Source of the DNA: an uncultured Collinsella sp.
Lineage (GTDB): Bacteria; Actinomycetota; Coriobacteriia; Coriobacteriales; Coriobacteriaceae
Assembly: GCA_900557455.1 (NCBI GenBank)
Contig: USSM01000008.1
Location: 1 to 52,784 of the forward strand
Length of the DNA: 52,784 nucleotides
Reading direction: 5' to 3'
In this document: positions 34,354 to 42,831 of the stretch, piece by piece
How the letters are laid out: every line of letters starts with the position of its first letter
Position numbering within the stretch: the first letter of the stretch is position 1
Position numbers and translations under genes: made by a program
The notes under the pieces: generated by a model
Databases searched by the model: none
The model's input: the letters and a program-made list of their open reading frames with translations, nothing else
What the model was told of the DNA's origin: nothing

Positions 34354-34573
34354 GACGCGGCAGCGTGTTGCCTTGGTGACTAGATGCGAAAGGTCCAAGG
34401 CTGCACGAATCGAAGGGACGGCGATAGTTCTATGATTCGTTCCACCTCGCGTGCTCGGTGGAACTTTCGGCAGAAACTACGATAACACCTGTACGTTACT
34501 TTTATGAACGAAAGTGGATTTGCGGGGGCGTTTAATCGGTAAGCGCCATGTTTATACCACTTGCAGAATTGAC

Positions 34574-34647
34574 GTGGTAAAACTCTTGACAGTTTTATCA
34601 ATTAGCGTTTCTAGATTGTTAGGTTGACGTTTGGTAAAACGTTTTTA
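34574..34647. promoter_or_regulatory. Control region between glgB and the HAD gene
   Basis: Two copies of GGTAAAAC are seen, GTGGTAAAACT at 34574-34584 and TTGGTAAAACGTTTTTA at 34631-34647; the latter contains the dyad AAAACGTTTT. A perfect -35 box TTGACA (34586-34591, plus strand) lies between them with only weak -10 candidates (TAGATT, 20 bases on). A related site is upstream of the GH13-GH77 gene. This suggests a LacI-family carbohydrate regulator acting on both units. The whole divergent gap 34354-34684 contains no gene. Confidence 0.45.
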
Positions 34648-34684
34648 GCAGGTTATTTACCCTTTGACATCGAAAGGCTCGTAT

Positions 34685-35374
34685 ATGGATCACATCGCCG
34701 CCTCAAGTGTCGCTTTTATTTTCGATTGCGACGGCACACTGGTTAATAGCACCCCCGTTTGGGCCTATGCCCAGCCCGAGTTATTGCACCGCCACGGCGT
34801 TGACGTGACGGTCGACGATTTTGCCCAGTTTGAGCATTTGTCGCTCGAGGACGAGTGCCAGGCCTACCACGACACCTGGGGCATTGGCACAAATGGCGAG
34901 GAACTGTATCGCGAGCTGAGCGACATCCTGATCGATGGCTACTCCAAGGTGCCGCCGCGCGAGGGCCTGCTTGCATTTTTGAAGCAGGCGCAGGAGGCCG
35001 GCATCGCCATGTGTGTGGCTACTTCTACGCCGGCCGAGCTGGTCGGGTCTGCGCTTGCCGGCGCCGGACTCGATCGCTACATGGAGTTTGTTACGACGAC
35101 GGGTGAGGCCGGACGGTCCAAGCAGTTCCCCGATGTGTACGAGCTGGCGCTGAGCCGTCTGGAGGAGCGCCATGGGCATGCGTTTGAGCGCGCCTGGGTA
35201 TTTGAGGACGCTGTTTTTGGCCTTAAGAGCTCAGGCGCCGCTGGCTTTAAGCGCGTGGGTATCTATGACCCGCATGGGCGCATGGAGCGCGACGAGGTTC
35301 GTGCCAACTGCGAGATCTTTATCGATAGCTACGAGGAGCTGGATCTGGCCCGCGTGTTGGAGTTTGAGGGGTAG
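34685..35374 (+). CDS. HAD-superfamily phosphatase (beta-phosphoglucomutase-like), 229 aa
   Basis: The nucleophile motif FDCDGTLVNS is at about residues 13-22, with a helical cap domain after it, the second motif at VATSTPAELV (about 117-126) and the final acidic motif VFEDAVFGLKSS near 178-189. This is the subfamily that includes beta-phosphoglucomutase and phosphoglycolate-type phosphatases; the substrate cannot be read from sequence. GAAAGG lies eight bases upstream of the ATG at 34685. It is divergent from the glycogen operon and shares its control region, so a sugar phosphate is a reasonable guess. The thiamine diphosphokinase gene follows after nine bases. Confidence 0.88.
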   Translation: MDHIAASSVAFIFDCDGTLVNSTPVWAYAQPELLHRHGVDVTVDDFAQFEHLSLEDECQAYHDTWGIGTNGEELYRELSDILIDGYSKVPPREGLLAFLKQAQEAGIAMCVATSTPAELVGSALAGAGLDRYMEFVTTTGEAGRSKQFPDVYELALSRLEERHGHAFERAWVFEDAVFGLKSSGAAGFKRVGIYDPHGRMERDEVRANCEIFIDSYEELDLARVLEFEG

Positions 35375-35383
35375 GCGAGGGCT

Positions 35384-36028
35384 GTGTCGGACAAGGTATT
35401 AGTGGTCTGCGGCTCGCCCGTGGTGGCGAGTGCGGATCTGCTGCGCCAGCTGGCGGGAGAGTGCGAACGCGTTGTGGCCGTGGACCGCGGGCTCGATGCG
35501 CTGCTGAGCGCCGGGCTGGGCTGCGACGTCTACGTAGGCGACGCCGATACCGTGAGCGATGCCGGCCGCGCGCTGGTGGATGCTGCCGAGGACTTTGAAG
35601 TAGAGCGCCATGACCCCTACAAGGACTATACCGACCTGGCGCTGTCGCTCGATTCCGTTCGTCGTCGCTGGCCGGGTGCCGAGGTGATTGCGACCTGTGC
35701 CTCCGGCGGCCGCCCCGACATGGCACTGAGCGTGTTGGGTTTGCTTGCCGGTTACGAGGATGCTCCCGTCTGGGTCGAGGAAGACAAGGTTGTCGCCCGT
35801 ATTCTTCACGCAGGTGAATCGTGGACCATCGAGGGCTCCGAGGGCAAAACCTTCTCCATTATCGCTATAGCCCCCAACACCGTAGTCAGCGAGCATGGCC
35901 TAGAGTGGGAACTAGACCACGCCTTCTTGGGTTTACTAGCCGACACCGGCATCAGCAACGTCGTAAGAAGGACAGCAACAATAACCGTCCACCAGGGAGT
36001 AGCAATCGGTTATTTATACCGTGCGTGA
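35384..36028 (+). CDS. Thiamine diphosphokinase, 214 aa
   Basis: The enzyme turns thiamine into thiamine diphosphate. The N-terminal domain carries VVAVDRGLDALLSAGL and DVYVGDADTVS, and KDYTDLALSLD matches the K-D-TDLE-AL motif of the family; the short C-terminal beta domain is present. The start is GTG at 35384, nine bases after the HAD stop and with GCGAGG upstream, so the two genes probably form one unit. The nucleotide sequence of the last 150 bases is richer in A than the rest. No TPP riboswitch is seen upstream. Confidence 0.85.
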   Translation: MSDKVLVVCGSPVVASADLLRQLAGECERVVAVDRGLDALLSAGLGCDVYVGDADTVSDAGRALVDAAEDFEVERHDPYKDYTDLALSLDSVRRRWPGAEVIATCASGGRPDMALSVLGLLAGYEDAPVWVEEDKVVARILHAGESWTIEGSEGKTFSIIAIAPNTVVSEHGLEWELDHAFLGLLADTGISNVVRRTATITVHQGVAIGYLYRA

Positions 36029-36068
36029 GGAAAACCCCTAAGCAGAGCAACAAACTCAAAATTCCCTC

Positions 36069-36097
36069 TTGCAACACCTGCGACTTTCCCCTATAGT
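36069..36097 (+). promoter_or_regulatory. Promoter of tRNA-Ala
   Basis: TTGCAA (36069-36074) and TATAGT (36092-36097) are separated by 17 bases; the expected start lies about seven bases before the mature tRNA. Confidence 0.7.
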
Positions 36098-36110
36098 ATC
36101 ACTCCGTCAC

Positions 36111-36186
36111 GGGGGCGTAGCTCAGCTGGGAGAGCGCTTGACTGGCAGTCAAGAGGTCAGGGGTTCGATCCCCCTCGTCTCCACCA
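36111..36186 (+). tRNA. tRNA-Ala (anticodon GGC)
   Basis: Acceptor stem 36111-36117 pairs with 36176-36182 and includes the G3-U70 pair that marks alanine tRNAs (G36113 with U36180). The anticodon loop CTGGCAG gives GGC, reading GCC. CCA is encoded at 36184-36186. Confidence 0.96.
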
Positions 36187-36198
36187 TCGTGAATTTAA

Positions 36199-36228
36199 AG
36201 TCACTCGATTGAGTGGCTTTTTTATTTT
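36199..36228 (+). terminator. Terminator of tRNA-Ala
   Basis: AGTCACTC/GAGTGGCT (36199-36206 with 36211-36218, one G-U pair) is followed by a run of T residues up to 36228. Confidence 0.85.
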
Positions 36229-36314
36229 CAAGCTCCCCAACAAGCTGCACCCAAAAAAGTTGCGCAATAACCCGCTATTTTTGTAAATAGATATGTTGTC
36301 CAGTACTACCTAAA

Positions 36315-36343
36315 TTGGTTCCTATAAACCCTTGTGCTAAGAT
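36315..36343 (+). promoter_or_regulatory. Promoter of the polysaccharide operon
   Basis: TTGGTT (36315-36320) and TAAGAT (36338-36343) are separated by 17 bases. Transcription from about 36350 would give a leader of about 386 bases before the NusG-like gene. Confidence 0.6.
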
Positions 36344-36474
36344 ACTTCAAATCACATAAGTTCAAATGTGCCGCAGGTTCCACTAAACCACAAAGCGCAG
36401 GGTCGATCAGCATCCTGCCGTAACGGCGGTGCCAGAAAAGCCACGAGCTCCAATAATATGCTAAACTTAGCAGT

Positions 36475-36706
36475 CCTCAGCTGTTTGCGTGCGGTTCAGT
36501 TTTTTACTTGCTTGACTGGTTCGCACGCAGCCAGCTGAGGTTGTAGGTTAATTTGTTATACACGCCTGCAATCTCAGCGCTGCTTTTATACATACCGTTC
36601 ACGGTGGGGCAGAGCCACGTGCTTGTCTAACTGGGCTCAGGGTTTGAATATGGAGCGCCTTCGCGCACAAGCGCCCTGGCGTAGCCATACCCAAACCCCG
36701 TGAGCC
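36475..36706 (+). promoter_or_regulatory. Structured leader RNA with long hairpins, likely antitermination element
   Basis: Hairpin 1 (36475-36540) pairs CCTCAGCTG with CAGCTGAGG and, inside it, GCGTGCG with CGCACGC and CAG with CTG, closing a T-rich loop. Hairpin 2 (36538-36574) pairs GTTGTAGG with CCTGCAAT and shares bases with the 3' arm of hairpin 1, so the two compete. Hairpin 3 (36634-36706) pairs GGCTCA-GGGTTTG and TATGG with CCATA-CAAACCC and TGAGCC and ends 29 bases before the NusG-like start. RNA hairpins in the leader are known targets of LoaP-type antiterminators. No ops/JUMPstart consensus is seen. Confidence 0.6.
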
Positions 36707-36735
36707 ATACGTAAGACAGCAAGGGGGTGGTGCTC

Positions 36736-37281
36736 GTGTGGTATGTGATCCAAGTCACTAACGGTCGCGAAGACGTTATGCGCGAGCGCATCGAGCGCAT
36801 GGTGCCGGCTGGCGTCATGCAGGAGCTCTTTTATCCCCAATATCAAACCGAGATCAAGCTACACCGCGAATGGGTCAGCACGACCAAGCCGCTCTTTCCC
36901 GGTTATCTCATTTGCGATACGGCGGATCCGCGCACCGTGCAACAGTATTTGCTGCGCATGGACGACTTTGCCCGGGTGCTTTCCCAGGACGGTCGGTTTG
37001 TGCCGCTGGCAAAAGAAGAGACCCAGCTCATTGGCAGTTTTACCAATAGGGGAGACCGCGTGGTGCCCATGAGCGAGGCTCTAAAGGATGGAGACCAGGT
37101 CGTAGTAACGGCAGGCCCGCTGCTGGGGCACGAGGCCCTTATCAAAACCATTAACAGACGCAAGAGCACTGCCTTTTTGGAGCTCGACTTGTGCGGCCGA
37201 CGCGTAACCACCCGCGTTGGCCTTGCGGTGCTTTCAAAAGAGCAGCGCGTTATGCGCAATCACAGAAGAGCGATCGCCTAG
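36736..37281 (+). CDS. NusG-family specialised antiterminator (LoaP/RfaH-like), 181 aa
   Basis: The protein has an N-terminal NGN domain (MWYVIQVTNGREDVMRERIE, then LFYPQYQTEIKLHREWVSTTKPLFPGYLIC) and a C-terminal KOW domain with DGDQVVVTAGPLLGHEALIK from about residue 119. It is a NusG paralogue: the core NusG gene is normally next to secE and rplK, which are absent here. Being first gene of a glycan operon, behind a structured leader, fits RfaH or LoaP, which let RNA polymerase read long operons. I chose GTG at 36736 because AGGGGG lies about eight bases upstream and family members usually start MWYV; a GTG at 36727 is possible. LoaP versus RfaH cannot be decided by eye. Confidence 0.85.
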   Translation: MWYVIQVTNGREDVMRERIERMVPAGVMQELFYPQYQTEIKLHREWVSTTKPLFPGYLICDTADPRTVQQYLLRMDDFARVLSQDGRFVPLAKEETQLIGSFTNRGDRVVPMSEALKDGDQVVVTAGPLLGHEALIKTINRRKSTAFLELDLCGRRVTTRVGLAVLSKEQRVMRNHRRAIA

Positions 37282-37344
37282 CTGCAAGCTCGCAAGCGGA
37301 CGACCGAAGGCAAAAAGTATCGGGAGGGACTCTTGGAGCCTACG

Positions 37345-38127
37345 ATGATGACCATGGCACAGGGCGCGCGGGAGACGCGCACGGCCGCCACGGCGAATTC
37401 CGTCACTGCCGCAGCCGGTGCTGCGGGGGATTACCTTACAAACGAAGAAGCGTACAAGATGCTGCGCGGTGCCAACTCCGGCGTGAAGCCCGAGCTTGGG
37501 CACAGGCTCTACCGCGTTGTTAAGCGTACGGTGGACATTGTCGCCGCCGGCGGAGCCCTGGTGTTGCTCTTTATTCCCGGGGTAATTCTGAGCGTGGTCA
37601 TTTGCATAAAGAGCCCGGGCGCCAGCCCCCTATATTCACAGTGGCGCGTGGGCCGCGTGCGCAAAGACGGCACGTTCTACCTGTTTAAGATCTACAAGTT
37701 CCGCAGCATGGTTCCCAACGCAGACCAAATGCTCAAGGACTTGCAGGCCCAAAACGAGGCCACTGGCCCCATGTTTAAAATGAAGCACGACCCGCGCATT
37801 ATTCCCGGTGTGGGTAACTTCATTCGCAAGCACAGCATCGACGAGCTGCCCCAGCTCATCAACGTGTTCTTGGGCCAAATGAACCTCATTGGCCCGCGCC
37901 CCGGCCTGCCGCGCGAGGTTGCCCTGTACAGCGAGCACGACATGAAGCGCCTGGCGGTAAAACCCGGCTGCAGCGGTCCTTGGCAGGTAATGGGCCGCAG
38001 CTACCTGGGCTTCAACGAAATGGTTGAGCTGGATCTTCGCTATATAGAGAATCGCAGCCTGCGCCAGGATCTGCGGTTGATATTCGGCACGCTGAAGACG
38101 ATGTTCTCTGGGGAAGGTGCCGTGTAG
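37345..38127 (+). CDS. Undecaprenyl-phosphate sugar phosphotransferase (priming enzyme), 260 aa
   Basis: The enzyme starts repeat-unit synthesis by moving a sugar phosphate onto undecaprenyl phosphate. It is the short form: a variable N-terminus of about 60 residues, one membrane segment or re-entrant helix (about 62-88), and the catalytic domain with KFRSM, DELPQLINVFLGQMNLIGPR and KPGCSGPWQVMGR. The four extra membrane segments of WcaJ-like enzymes are absent. Two starts are possible: TTG at 37333 with GGGAGG, or ATG at 37345 with TTGGAG six bases upstream, which I prefer. It lies 63 bases after the NusG-like gene. Confidence 0.9.
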   Translation: MMTMAQGARETRTAATANSVTAAAGAAGDYLTNEEAYKMLRGANSGVKPELGHRLYRVVKRTVDIVAAGGALVLLFIPGVILSVVICIKSPGASPLYSQWRVGRVRKDGTFYLFKIYKFRSMVPNADQMLKDLQAQNEATGPMFKMKHDPRIIPGVGNFIRKHSIDELPQLINVFLGQMNLIGPRPGLPREVALYSEHDMKRLAVKPGCSGPWQVMGRSYLGFNEMVELDLRYIENRSLRQDLRLIFGTLKTMFSGEGAV

Positions 38128-38128
38128 C

Positions 38129-39232
38129 ATGCGCATCGCCATGATAGGCCAAAAGAGAACGGGTTCGCGCGAGGGCGGCGTAGAAGTGGTGGTAGGCGAG
38201 CTTGCTCGCCGTATGGCAGACCTTGGTCACCAAGTAACCTGCTACGACCGTATGGGCGAAGGAGCTCCTTCCGAGCCCTACGAGAAGGATGGCTACCGCA
38301 TCGTTCCCGTAAAGGCTCTGGACATCAAGGGGCTCTCTGCGCTCACGAGCAGCTTTGCCGCAACAAGGGCCGCCATCAAAGACGGGGCAGACGTAATTCA
38401 CTATCACGCAGAGGGGCCGTGTGTCCCCCTTCGTTTTGCGCGTTCCGCGGACATCAGGACCGTGGCAACGATCCACGGCCTGGACTGGCAGCGTGCAAAA
38501 TGGGGCGGCTTGGCTTCCAAGTACATCAAGTTCGGCGAGGCGACGGCGGCCAAGTGCGCGGATGCGCTCATCGTGCTTTCCCGGGGCAATCAGGAGTACT
38601 TCAAGGAGGCTTACGGCCGCGAGGCTACGCTCATTCCCAACGGCATCACTCCCGAGGCGGATCTTCCCGCGAAGGAGATCTCCGAGCGCTTGGGGCTCAC
38701 CCAGGGCTCCTATGTCCTCTACCTCGGTCGCATTGTGCCCGAGAAGCGACCGGAACTGTTGGTGGAGGCGTACAAGCAGGTAAAGACGGATAAGCGCCTG
38801 GTTATCGCGGGCGACTCCTCCGATACGGACGACTACGCCGTGGCGCTCAAAGAGGCTGCCGCGTCCGACCCCCGCGCGCTCTTTACCGGCCACGTTGAGG
38901 GCAACCTGCTCTCCGAGCTGTACTCCAACGCGTATTGCTACGCGCTCCCCTCCGACGTTGAGGGCCTGCCCATGAGCTTGCTGGAGGCCATGTCTCACGG
39001 TGCGGCATGCGTTACCTCGGATATTCCCGAGTGCGCGGATGTTCTGCAGGGTTGCGGGCTCACGTTCCCACACGGAGACGCGGGGGCGCTGCGCGACGTG
39101 CTTGAAGGCCTGATAGCGGATTCTGCCCAAGCGGAGAGGCTGGGCGCCATGGCACGTGACCGCGCGATTAATGGCTATGACTGGAACAGCGTCGTCCAAA
39201 GGACGCTTGCTTTGTATGAGGGTGTTGCGTAA
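38129..39232 (+). CDS. Glycosyltransferase family 4, 367 aa
   Basis: This is a GT-B glycosyltransferase with an N-terminal acceptor domain (GSREGGVEVVVGELARRMADLG) and a C-terminal donor domain (YVLYLGRIVPEKRPELLVEAY, then the E-x7-E motif in VEGLPMSLLEAMSHG at about 275-290). It probably adds a sugar to the lipid-linked repeat unit at the inner face of the membrane. The ATG at 38129 follows the stop of the priming enzyme by one base; GGGGAAGG is about 13 bases away, so coupling may matter. The donor sugar is unknown. Its stop overlaps the next start by one base. Confidence 0.9.
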   Translation: MRIAMIGQKRTGSREGGVEVVVGELARRMADLGHQVTCYDRMGEGAPSEPYEKDGYRIVPVKALDIKGLSALTSSFAATRAAIKDGADVIHYHAEGPCVPLRFARSADIRTVATIHGLDWQRAKWGGLASKYIKFGEATAAKCADALIVLSRGNQEYFKEAYGREATLIPNGITPEADLPAKEISERLGLTQGSYVLYLGRIVPEKRPELLVEAYKQVKTDKRLVIAGDSSDTDDYAVALKEAAASDPRALFTGHVEGNLLSELYSNAYCYALPSDVEGLPMSLLEAMSHGAACVTSDIPECADVLQGCGLTFPHGDAGALRDVLEGLIADSAQAERLGAMARDRAINGYDWNSVVQRTLALYEGVA

Positions 39233-40515
39233 TGAAGGTCCTTCTTGTAAATAAGTTTCATTGGCGCAAGGGTGGAAGCGAGACGTACTACTTTGCTCTT
39301 GCCGATGGTCTTCGTGCTCTTGGGCATGAAGTTGCCTTCTTCAGCATGGAGGATGAGCGTAATGAGCCGACTGAGTGGTCGCGTTACTTTGTAACGAATC
39401 GCGACTATAACGGACCGAGCTCTATTGTCGATAAGGCGAAGGCCGCGCAGGCACTTGTGTATTCCAAAGAGGCGCGCGAGAAGTTCGATGCGCTGTGCCG
39501 TGAATTCCAGCCCGATGTAATCCATCTCAATCTCACTCATAGGCAGATTACGTTTTCCATCTTGGACGCTCCTTGGCTAAAGCAGCATCCAACGCCGGTT
39601 GTGTATACCTCGCACGACTTGATTCTTGCTTGCCCGAGCTATCTTATGCTTGATTCCGAGGGCAACGTTTGCGATTCGTGTCTCGGGGGTCATTTTGGCA
39701 ATTGCCTTAAGAAGAAGTGCGTAAAGGGTTCGATCGCAAAAAGCGCGTTAGCGGTGGCTGAGGCGGAGTGGCTTAAACGGCACAAAACCTATTCACGTCT
39801 CGATCGCATCATCTGCCCGAGTGAGTTCATGCGGAACAAGTTTATTGAAGCGGGGCTTCCCGAGCGTCAGCTTGTCCTCATGCGGAATTTCCTGAATCCC
39901 GATTCGATGTCACGGGAAGTTGCCAACCAAAATAATGAAGATCCCTACATGCTGTATCTGGGACGCCTTTCTCGCGAGAAAGGCGTGTTAACGCTCGTGC
40001 ATGCTTTTGAGAAGGCGGCACCGGTGATCCCTGATTGGCGTCTTGTTATTGCAGGCGATGGCCCTGAATGTGATGCTGTGAAGGTCAAAGTTTCCGCAAT
40101 GCCAAACGAAATAAGCTCGAGGATTGAGCTGGTTGGATATAAAACCGGTGACGCCCTGCGCGGACTTGTGAATCGAGCCACTCTGGCGGCTGCGCCGTCA
40201 GAGTGGCTCGAGAACGCGCCATATGCGGTTCTCGAGGCACTCGCCGCGGGCAAGCCCGTTATCGGTACGAACATGGGCGGAATACCCGAGCTGGTACGTG
40301 AGGGTGAAACGGGCTTCCTGGCTGAAGCCCACGATGAGGCAGGACTCGCAGATGCAATCCGTAGGGGTGCGGCGGTGGCCGCCGATCCTGCGGCTTACGC
40401 CGCGATGAGCGCGCATTGCCGTTCATTCGTGGCAGAGAACTGTAATCAAGAGAAATACATCCGGAATCTCGTCTCCCTGTATCAAGAACTAATTGACCGG
40501 AAGGTGGTGGCCTAA
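39232..40515 (+). CDS. Glycosyltransferase family 4 with a cysteine cluster, 427 aa
   Basis: The start overlaps the stop of the previous gene (TAATG). The N-terminal domain has NKFHWRKGGSETYYFALADG and the C-terminal domain YLGRLSREKGVLTLVHAFEK and the E-x7-E region APSEWLENAPYAVLEALAAG. Residues about 125-165 contain HDLILACPSYLML, CDSCLGG and CLKKKC: a cysteine-rich insert that I recall from other GT4 proteins of polysaccharide loci and that may bind zinc. The glycosyltransferase at 44950 has a related cysteine segment. Linkage and donor are unknown. Confidence 0.9.
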   Translation: MKVLLVNKFHWRKGGSETYYFALADGLRALGHEVAFFSMEDERNEPTEWSRYFVTNRDYNGPSSIVDKAKAAQALVYSKEAREKFDALCREFQPDVIHLNLTHRQITFSILDAPWLKQHPTPVVYTSHDLILACPSYLMLDSEGNVCDSCLGGHFGNCLKKKCVKGSIAKSALAVAEAEWLKRHKTYSRLDRIICPSEFMRNKFIEAGLPERQLVLMRNFLNPDSMSREVANQNNEDPYMLYLGRLSREKGVLTLVHAFEKAAPVIPDWRLVIAGDGPECDAVKVKVSAMPNEISSRIELVGYKTGDALRGLVNRATLAAAPSEWLENAPYAVLEALAAGKPVIGTNMGGIPELVREGETGFLAEAHDEAGLADAIRRGAAVAADPAAYAAMSAHCRSFVAENCNQEKYIRNLVSLYQELIDRKVVA

Positions 40516-40518
40516 CCC

Positions 40519-41655
40519 ATGGCCGAGAAGAAACTCAACGGAACCGTAATCGTAACGTACCGCTGCAACGCGCGCTGCACCATGTGCAACCGCTACAAGG
40601 CTCCCAGCCGTCCGGAGGAGGAGCTCTCCCTCGACGTGATCAAGAAGCTCCCGCGCATGTACTTCACCAACATCACCGGTGGCGAGCCCTTCATCAGGAC
40701 CGACCTTGCGGATATCGTGCGCGAGCTGTACAAGAAGTCCGACCGCATCGTCATCTCCACCAACGGCTTCTTCACCGACCGCATCATCGCCCTTGCCGAG
40801 GAATTCCCCCAGGTGGGAATCCGCATCTCCATCGAGGGTCTGCAGCAGACCAACGATGAGATCCGCGGTCTCCAGAACGGCTTCAACCGCGGCTACGAGA
40901 CGCTCAAGAAGCTCGTGGAAATGAAGCACCCGGACGTGGGCTTTGGCATGACGGTGCAGGATCGCAACGCTGCGGACTTGGTGCCGCTGTACAAGCTTTC
41001 CGACGAGCTCGGCATGGAGTTCGCCACCGCCAGCCTGCACAACAGCTTCTACTTTGTCGAGGCGAAGAACATCATCAAGGACCGTCCCATGGTGGCCCAG
41101 AACTTCGAGGACCTGGTAAACGAGCTCCTCAAGTCCAACGAGCCCAAGAAGTGGTTCCGCGCGTACTTCAACATGGGCCTCATCAACTACATCTATGGGC
41201 AGAAGCGCCTGCTCCCGTGCGATATGGCGTTCGACACGTTCTTCATCGACCCCTACGGCGACGTCATGCCCTGCAACGGCACCAAGGAGAAGCTCGTTAT
41301 GGGCAACCTTAACGACGAGTCTTGGGATGAGCTGTGGGAGAGCGCCCAGGCCGAGAAAGTGCGCGGCTGCGTGCGCCACTGCGACCGCAACTGCTGGATG
41401 ATCGGCTCCGTGTCTCCTGCCATGCACAAGTACATCTGGAAACCCGCGTCGTGGGTGCTGGCGCACAAGCTCAAGCCCGGCAAGAAGTTCGACATGCACG
41501 AGCTCCCCATCGTGCGCGACTACGAGTCGGGCAAGGTGACGAAGGAGGAGCTGGACGCTCTTTCCACCTGCGACATGCACGCCGCGATCAACGACGGCCT
41601 TTCCGACGCAAGCCGAGCCGACGCGCACGTGTACGAGACTGAGGAGGCGCTGTAG
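40519..41655 (+). CDS. Radical SAM protein with SPASM-like C-terminus, 378 aa
   Basis: The cluster-binding motif CNARCTMC lies at residues 16-23 (CX3CX2C), followed by TGGEPF at about 53-58 and a TIM-barrel region with STNGFFTD and RISIEGLQQTNDEIRG. C-terminal cysteines at about 234, 252, 284, 289 and 293 (PCDMAF, MPCNGT, GCVRHCDRNCW) suit auxiliary iron-sulphur clusters of SPASM/twitch type. Such enzymes modify peptides, sugars or alcohols by radical chemistry. Lying in the middle of a glycan operon, three bases after a glycosyltransferase, it may alter a sugar or attached group; the substrate is not visible. Its codon use is strongly C/G-ending, unlike the gene before it. Confidence 0.88.
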   Translation: MAEKKLNGTVIVTYRCNARCTMCNRYKAPSRPEEELSLDVIKKLPRMYFTNITGGEPFIRTDLADIVRELYKKSDRIVISTNGFFTDRIIALAEEFPQVGIRISIEGLQQTNDEIRGLQNGFNRGYETLKKLVEMKHPDVGFGMTVQDRNAADLVPLYKLSDELGMEFATASLHNSFYFVEAKNIIKDRPMVAQNFEDLVNELLKSNEPKKWFRAYFNMGLINYIYGQKRLLPCDMAFDTFFIDPYGDVMPCNGTKEKLVMGNLNDESWDELWESAQAEKVRGCVRHCDRNCWMIGSVSPAMHKYIWKPASWVLAHKLKPGKKFDMHELPIVRDYESGKVTKEELDALSTCDMHAAINDGLSDASRADAHVYETEEAL

Positions 41656-41727
41656 TGCAGCCGGGTGGAAAAATCGAATGCAAAAATTCAGAAATAGCGG
41701 TTGCTCGATATCAATCGGAGGAAACAC

Positions 41728-42831
41728 GTGAAAGTATCCTGCATAACCAGGCACGCAATCTCTAATTATGGCTCCCTGCTCCAGGCATATGCGACACAAC
41801 GAGCGGTAGAGAGCTTGGGGCATGAGTTCGAGATTATGGACTATGTACCTGCTTGTGAGGACGTATCCCAGCAGGTGAGGACGCTTCTTTCGACAAAGCC
41901 GTCCTGGAACGGGAACCCGTTGAAGAAGTCTGTCTACAGACTTCTGATGGAGCCTGAGACAAGGGTGGCGGGCAAGCGGTTTGCGCGTGAGCGTTCCCAG
42001 CTGCTTAAGATGAGCCCTCACTATGCATCCCTGGAGGAGCTGAAGGCTAATCCGCCCAAGGCCGATGTCTATATGACTGGAAGCGATCAGGTGTGGGGTC
42101 CCATCAGCTCGGGCGCATACGACCTGTCATACGCGCTTGAGTTTGCTCCCGAGGGCGCAAGGCGCATCTCATATGCGGCAAGCTTTGGTAAGAAGAATAT
42201 CCCGGATAGCGTGCGCCCCAGGTTTCTCGAGGACCTTCGAGCATATGAGGCCGTGTTCGTACGCGAGGATGCCGCGCGCGAGCAGCTTGCCTCGTGGGGC
42301 ATAGAGGCCGGACAGGTTGTCGATCCCACGCTGCTGCTTGATGGCGAGGCGTGGAGAAGGATGGCGGCACCTGCCCCGAAGGGCGAATACATCCTCGTCT
42401 ACCAGATTCACAGCGACCCGACGGTGGGGCAGTACGCCGTGAAGGTTGCCAAAAAGCTTGGCTTGCCCCTGATACGGATCTCCGCAAGCCTGCACCAGGC
42501 CTCACGCGAGGGCAAGTTCAAGTGGCTGCCGACGCTTGCTGAGTTTCTCTCGTATGTCGACAACGCAGCATGCCTAGTCACGGACTCGTTCCACGGTACG
42601 GCTTTTGCCATAAATCTCAATACGCCGCTGGTAGAAGTGCTGCCCAAGAACGGAACCTCGAGCAGGAACGTGAGTATTCTGCGACTCACGGACCTCACGG
42701 ACAGAGTGCTTCAGAATCTAGATGATGTCGAGTTAGCATCCAAGCAGATTGACTTTGGTCGGGTCAACGATGTGATGGGTGCGGAGAGGGAGAAGTCCCT
42801 AGCGCAGCTCAAGAGCATGATTGAGGAGTAG
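41728..42831 (+). CDS. Polysaccharide pyruvyl transferase family protein (copy 1), 367 aa
   Basis: Family members add pyruvate ketals to sugars or are distant GT-B relatives. Typical motifs are ISNYGSLLQAYATQRAV at the N-terminus, MTGSDQVWGP near residue 115, YAASFGKKNIP, and TDSFHGTAFAINLNTPLVE near residue 290. GTG at 41728 is chosen because CGGAGG lies seven bases upstream; the 72 bases before it contain no other gene. It is followed four bases later by a ferredoxin/F420-dehydrogenase-like gene, a pair that occurs twice in this locus. Confidence 0.88.
   Translation: MKVSCITRHAISNYGSLLQAYATQRAVESLGHEFEIMDYVPACEDVSQQVRTLLSTKPSWNGNPLKKSVYRLLMEPETRVAGKRFARERSQLLKMSPHYASLEELKANPPKADVYMTGSDQVWGPISSGAYDLSYALEFAPEGARRISYAASFGKKNIPDSVRPRFLEDLRAYEAVFVREDAAREQLASWGIEAGQVVDPTLLLDGEAWRRMAAPAPKGEYILVYQIHSDPTVGQYAVKVAKKLGLPLIRISASLHQASREGKFKWLPTLAEFLSYVDNAACLVTDSFHGTAFAINLNTPLVEVLPKNGTSSRNVSILRLTDLTDRVLQNLDDVELASKQIDFGRVNDVMGAEREKSLAQLKSMIEE

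Noticed and set aside
36421..36440. ops/JUMPstart element (GGCGGTGCC resembles part of it)
   Set aside because: Only a few bases match; the conserved GGCGGTAGCGT sequence is absent.
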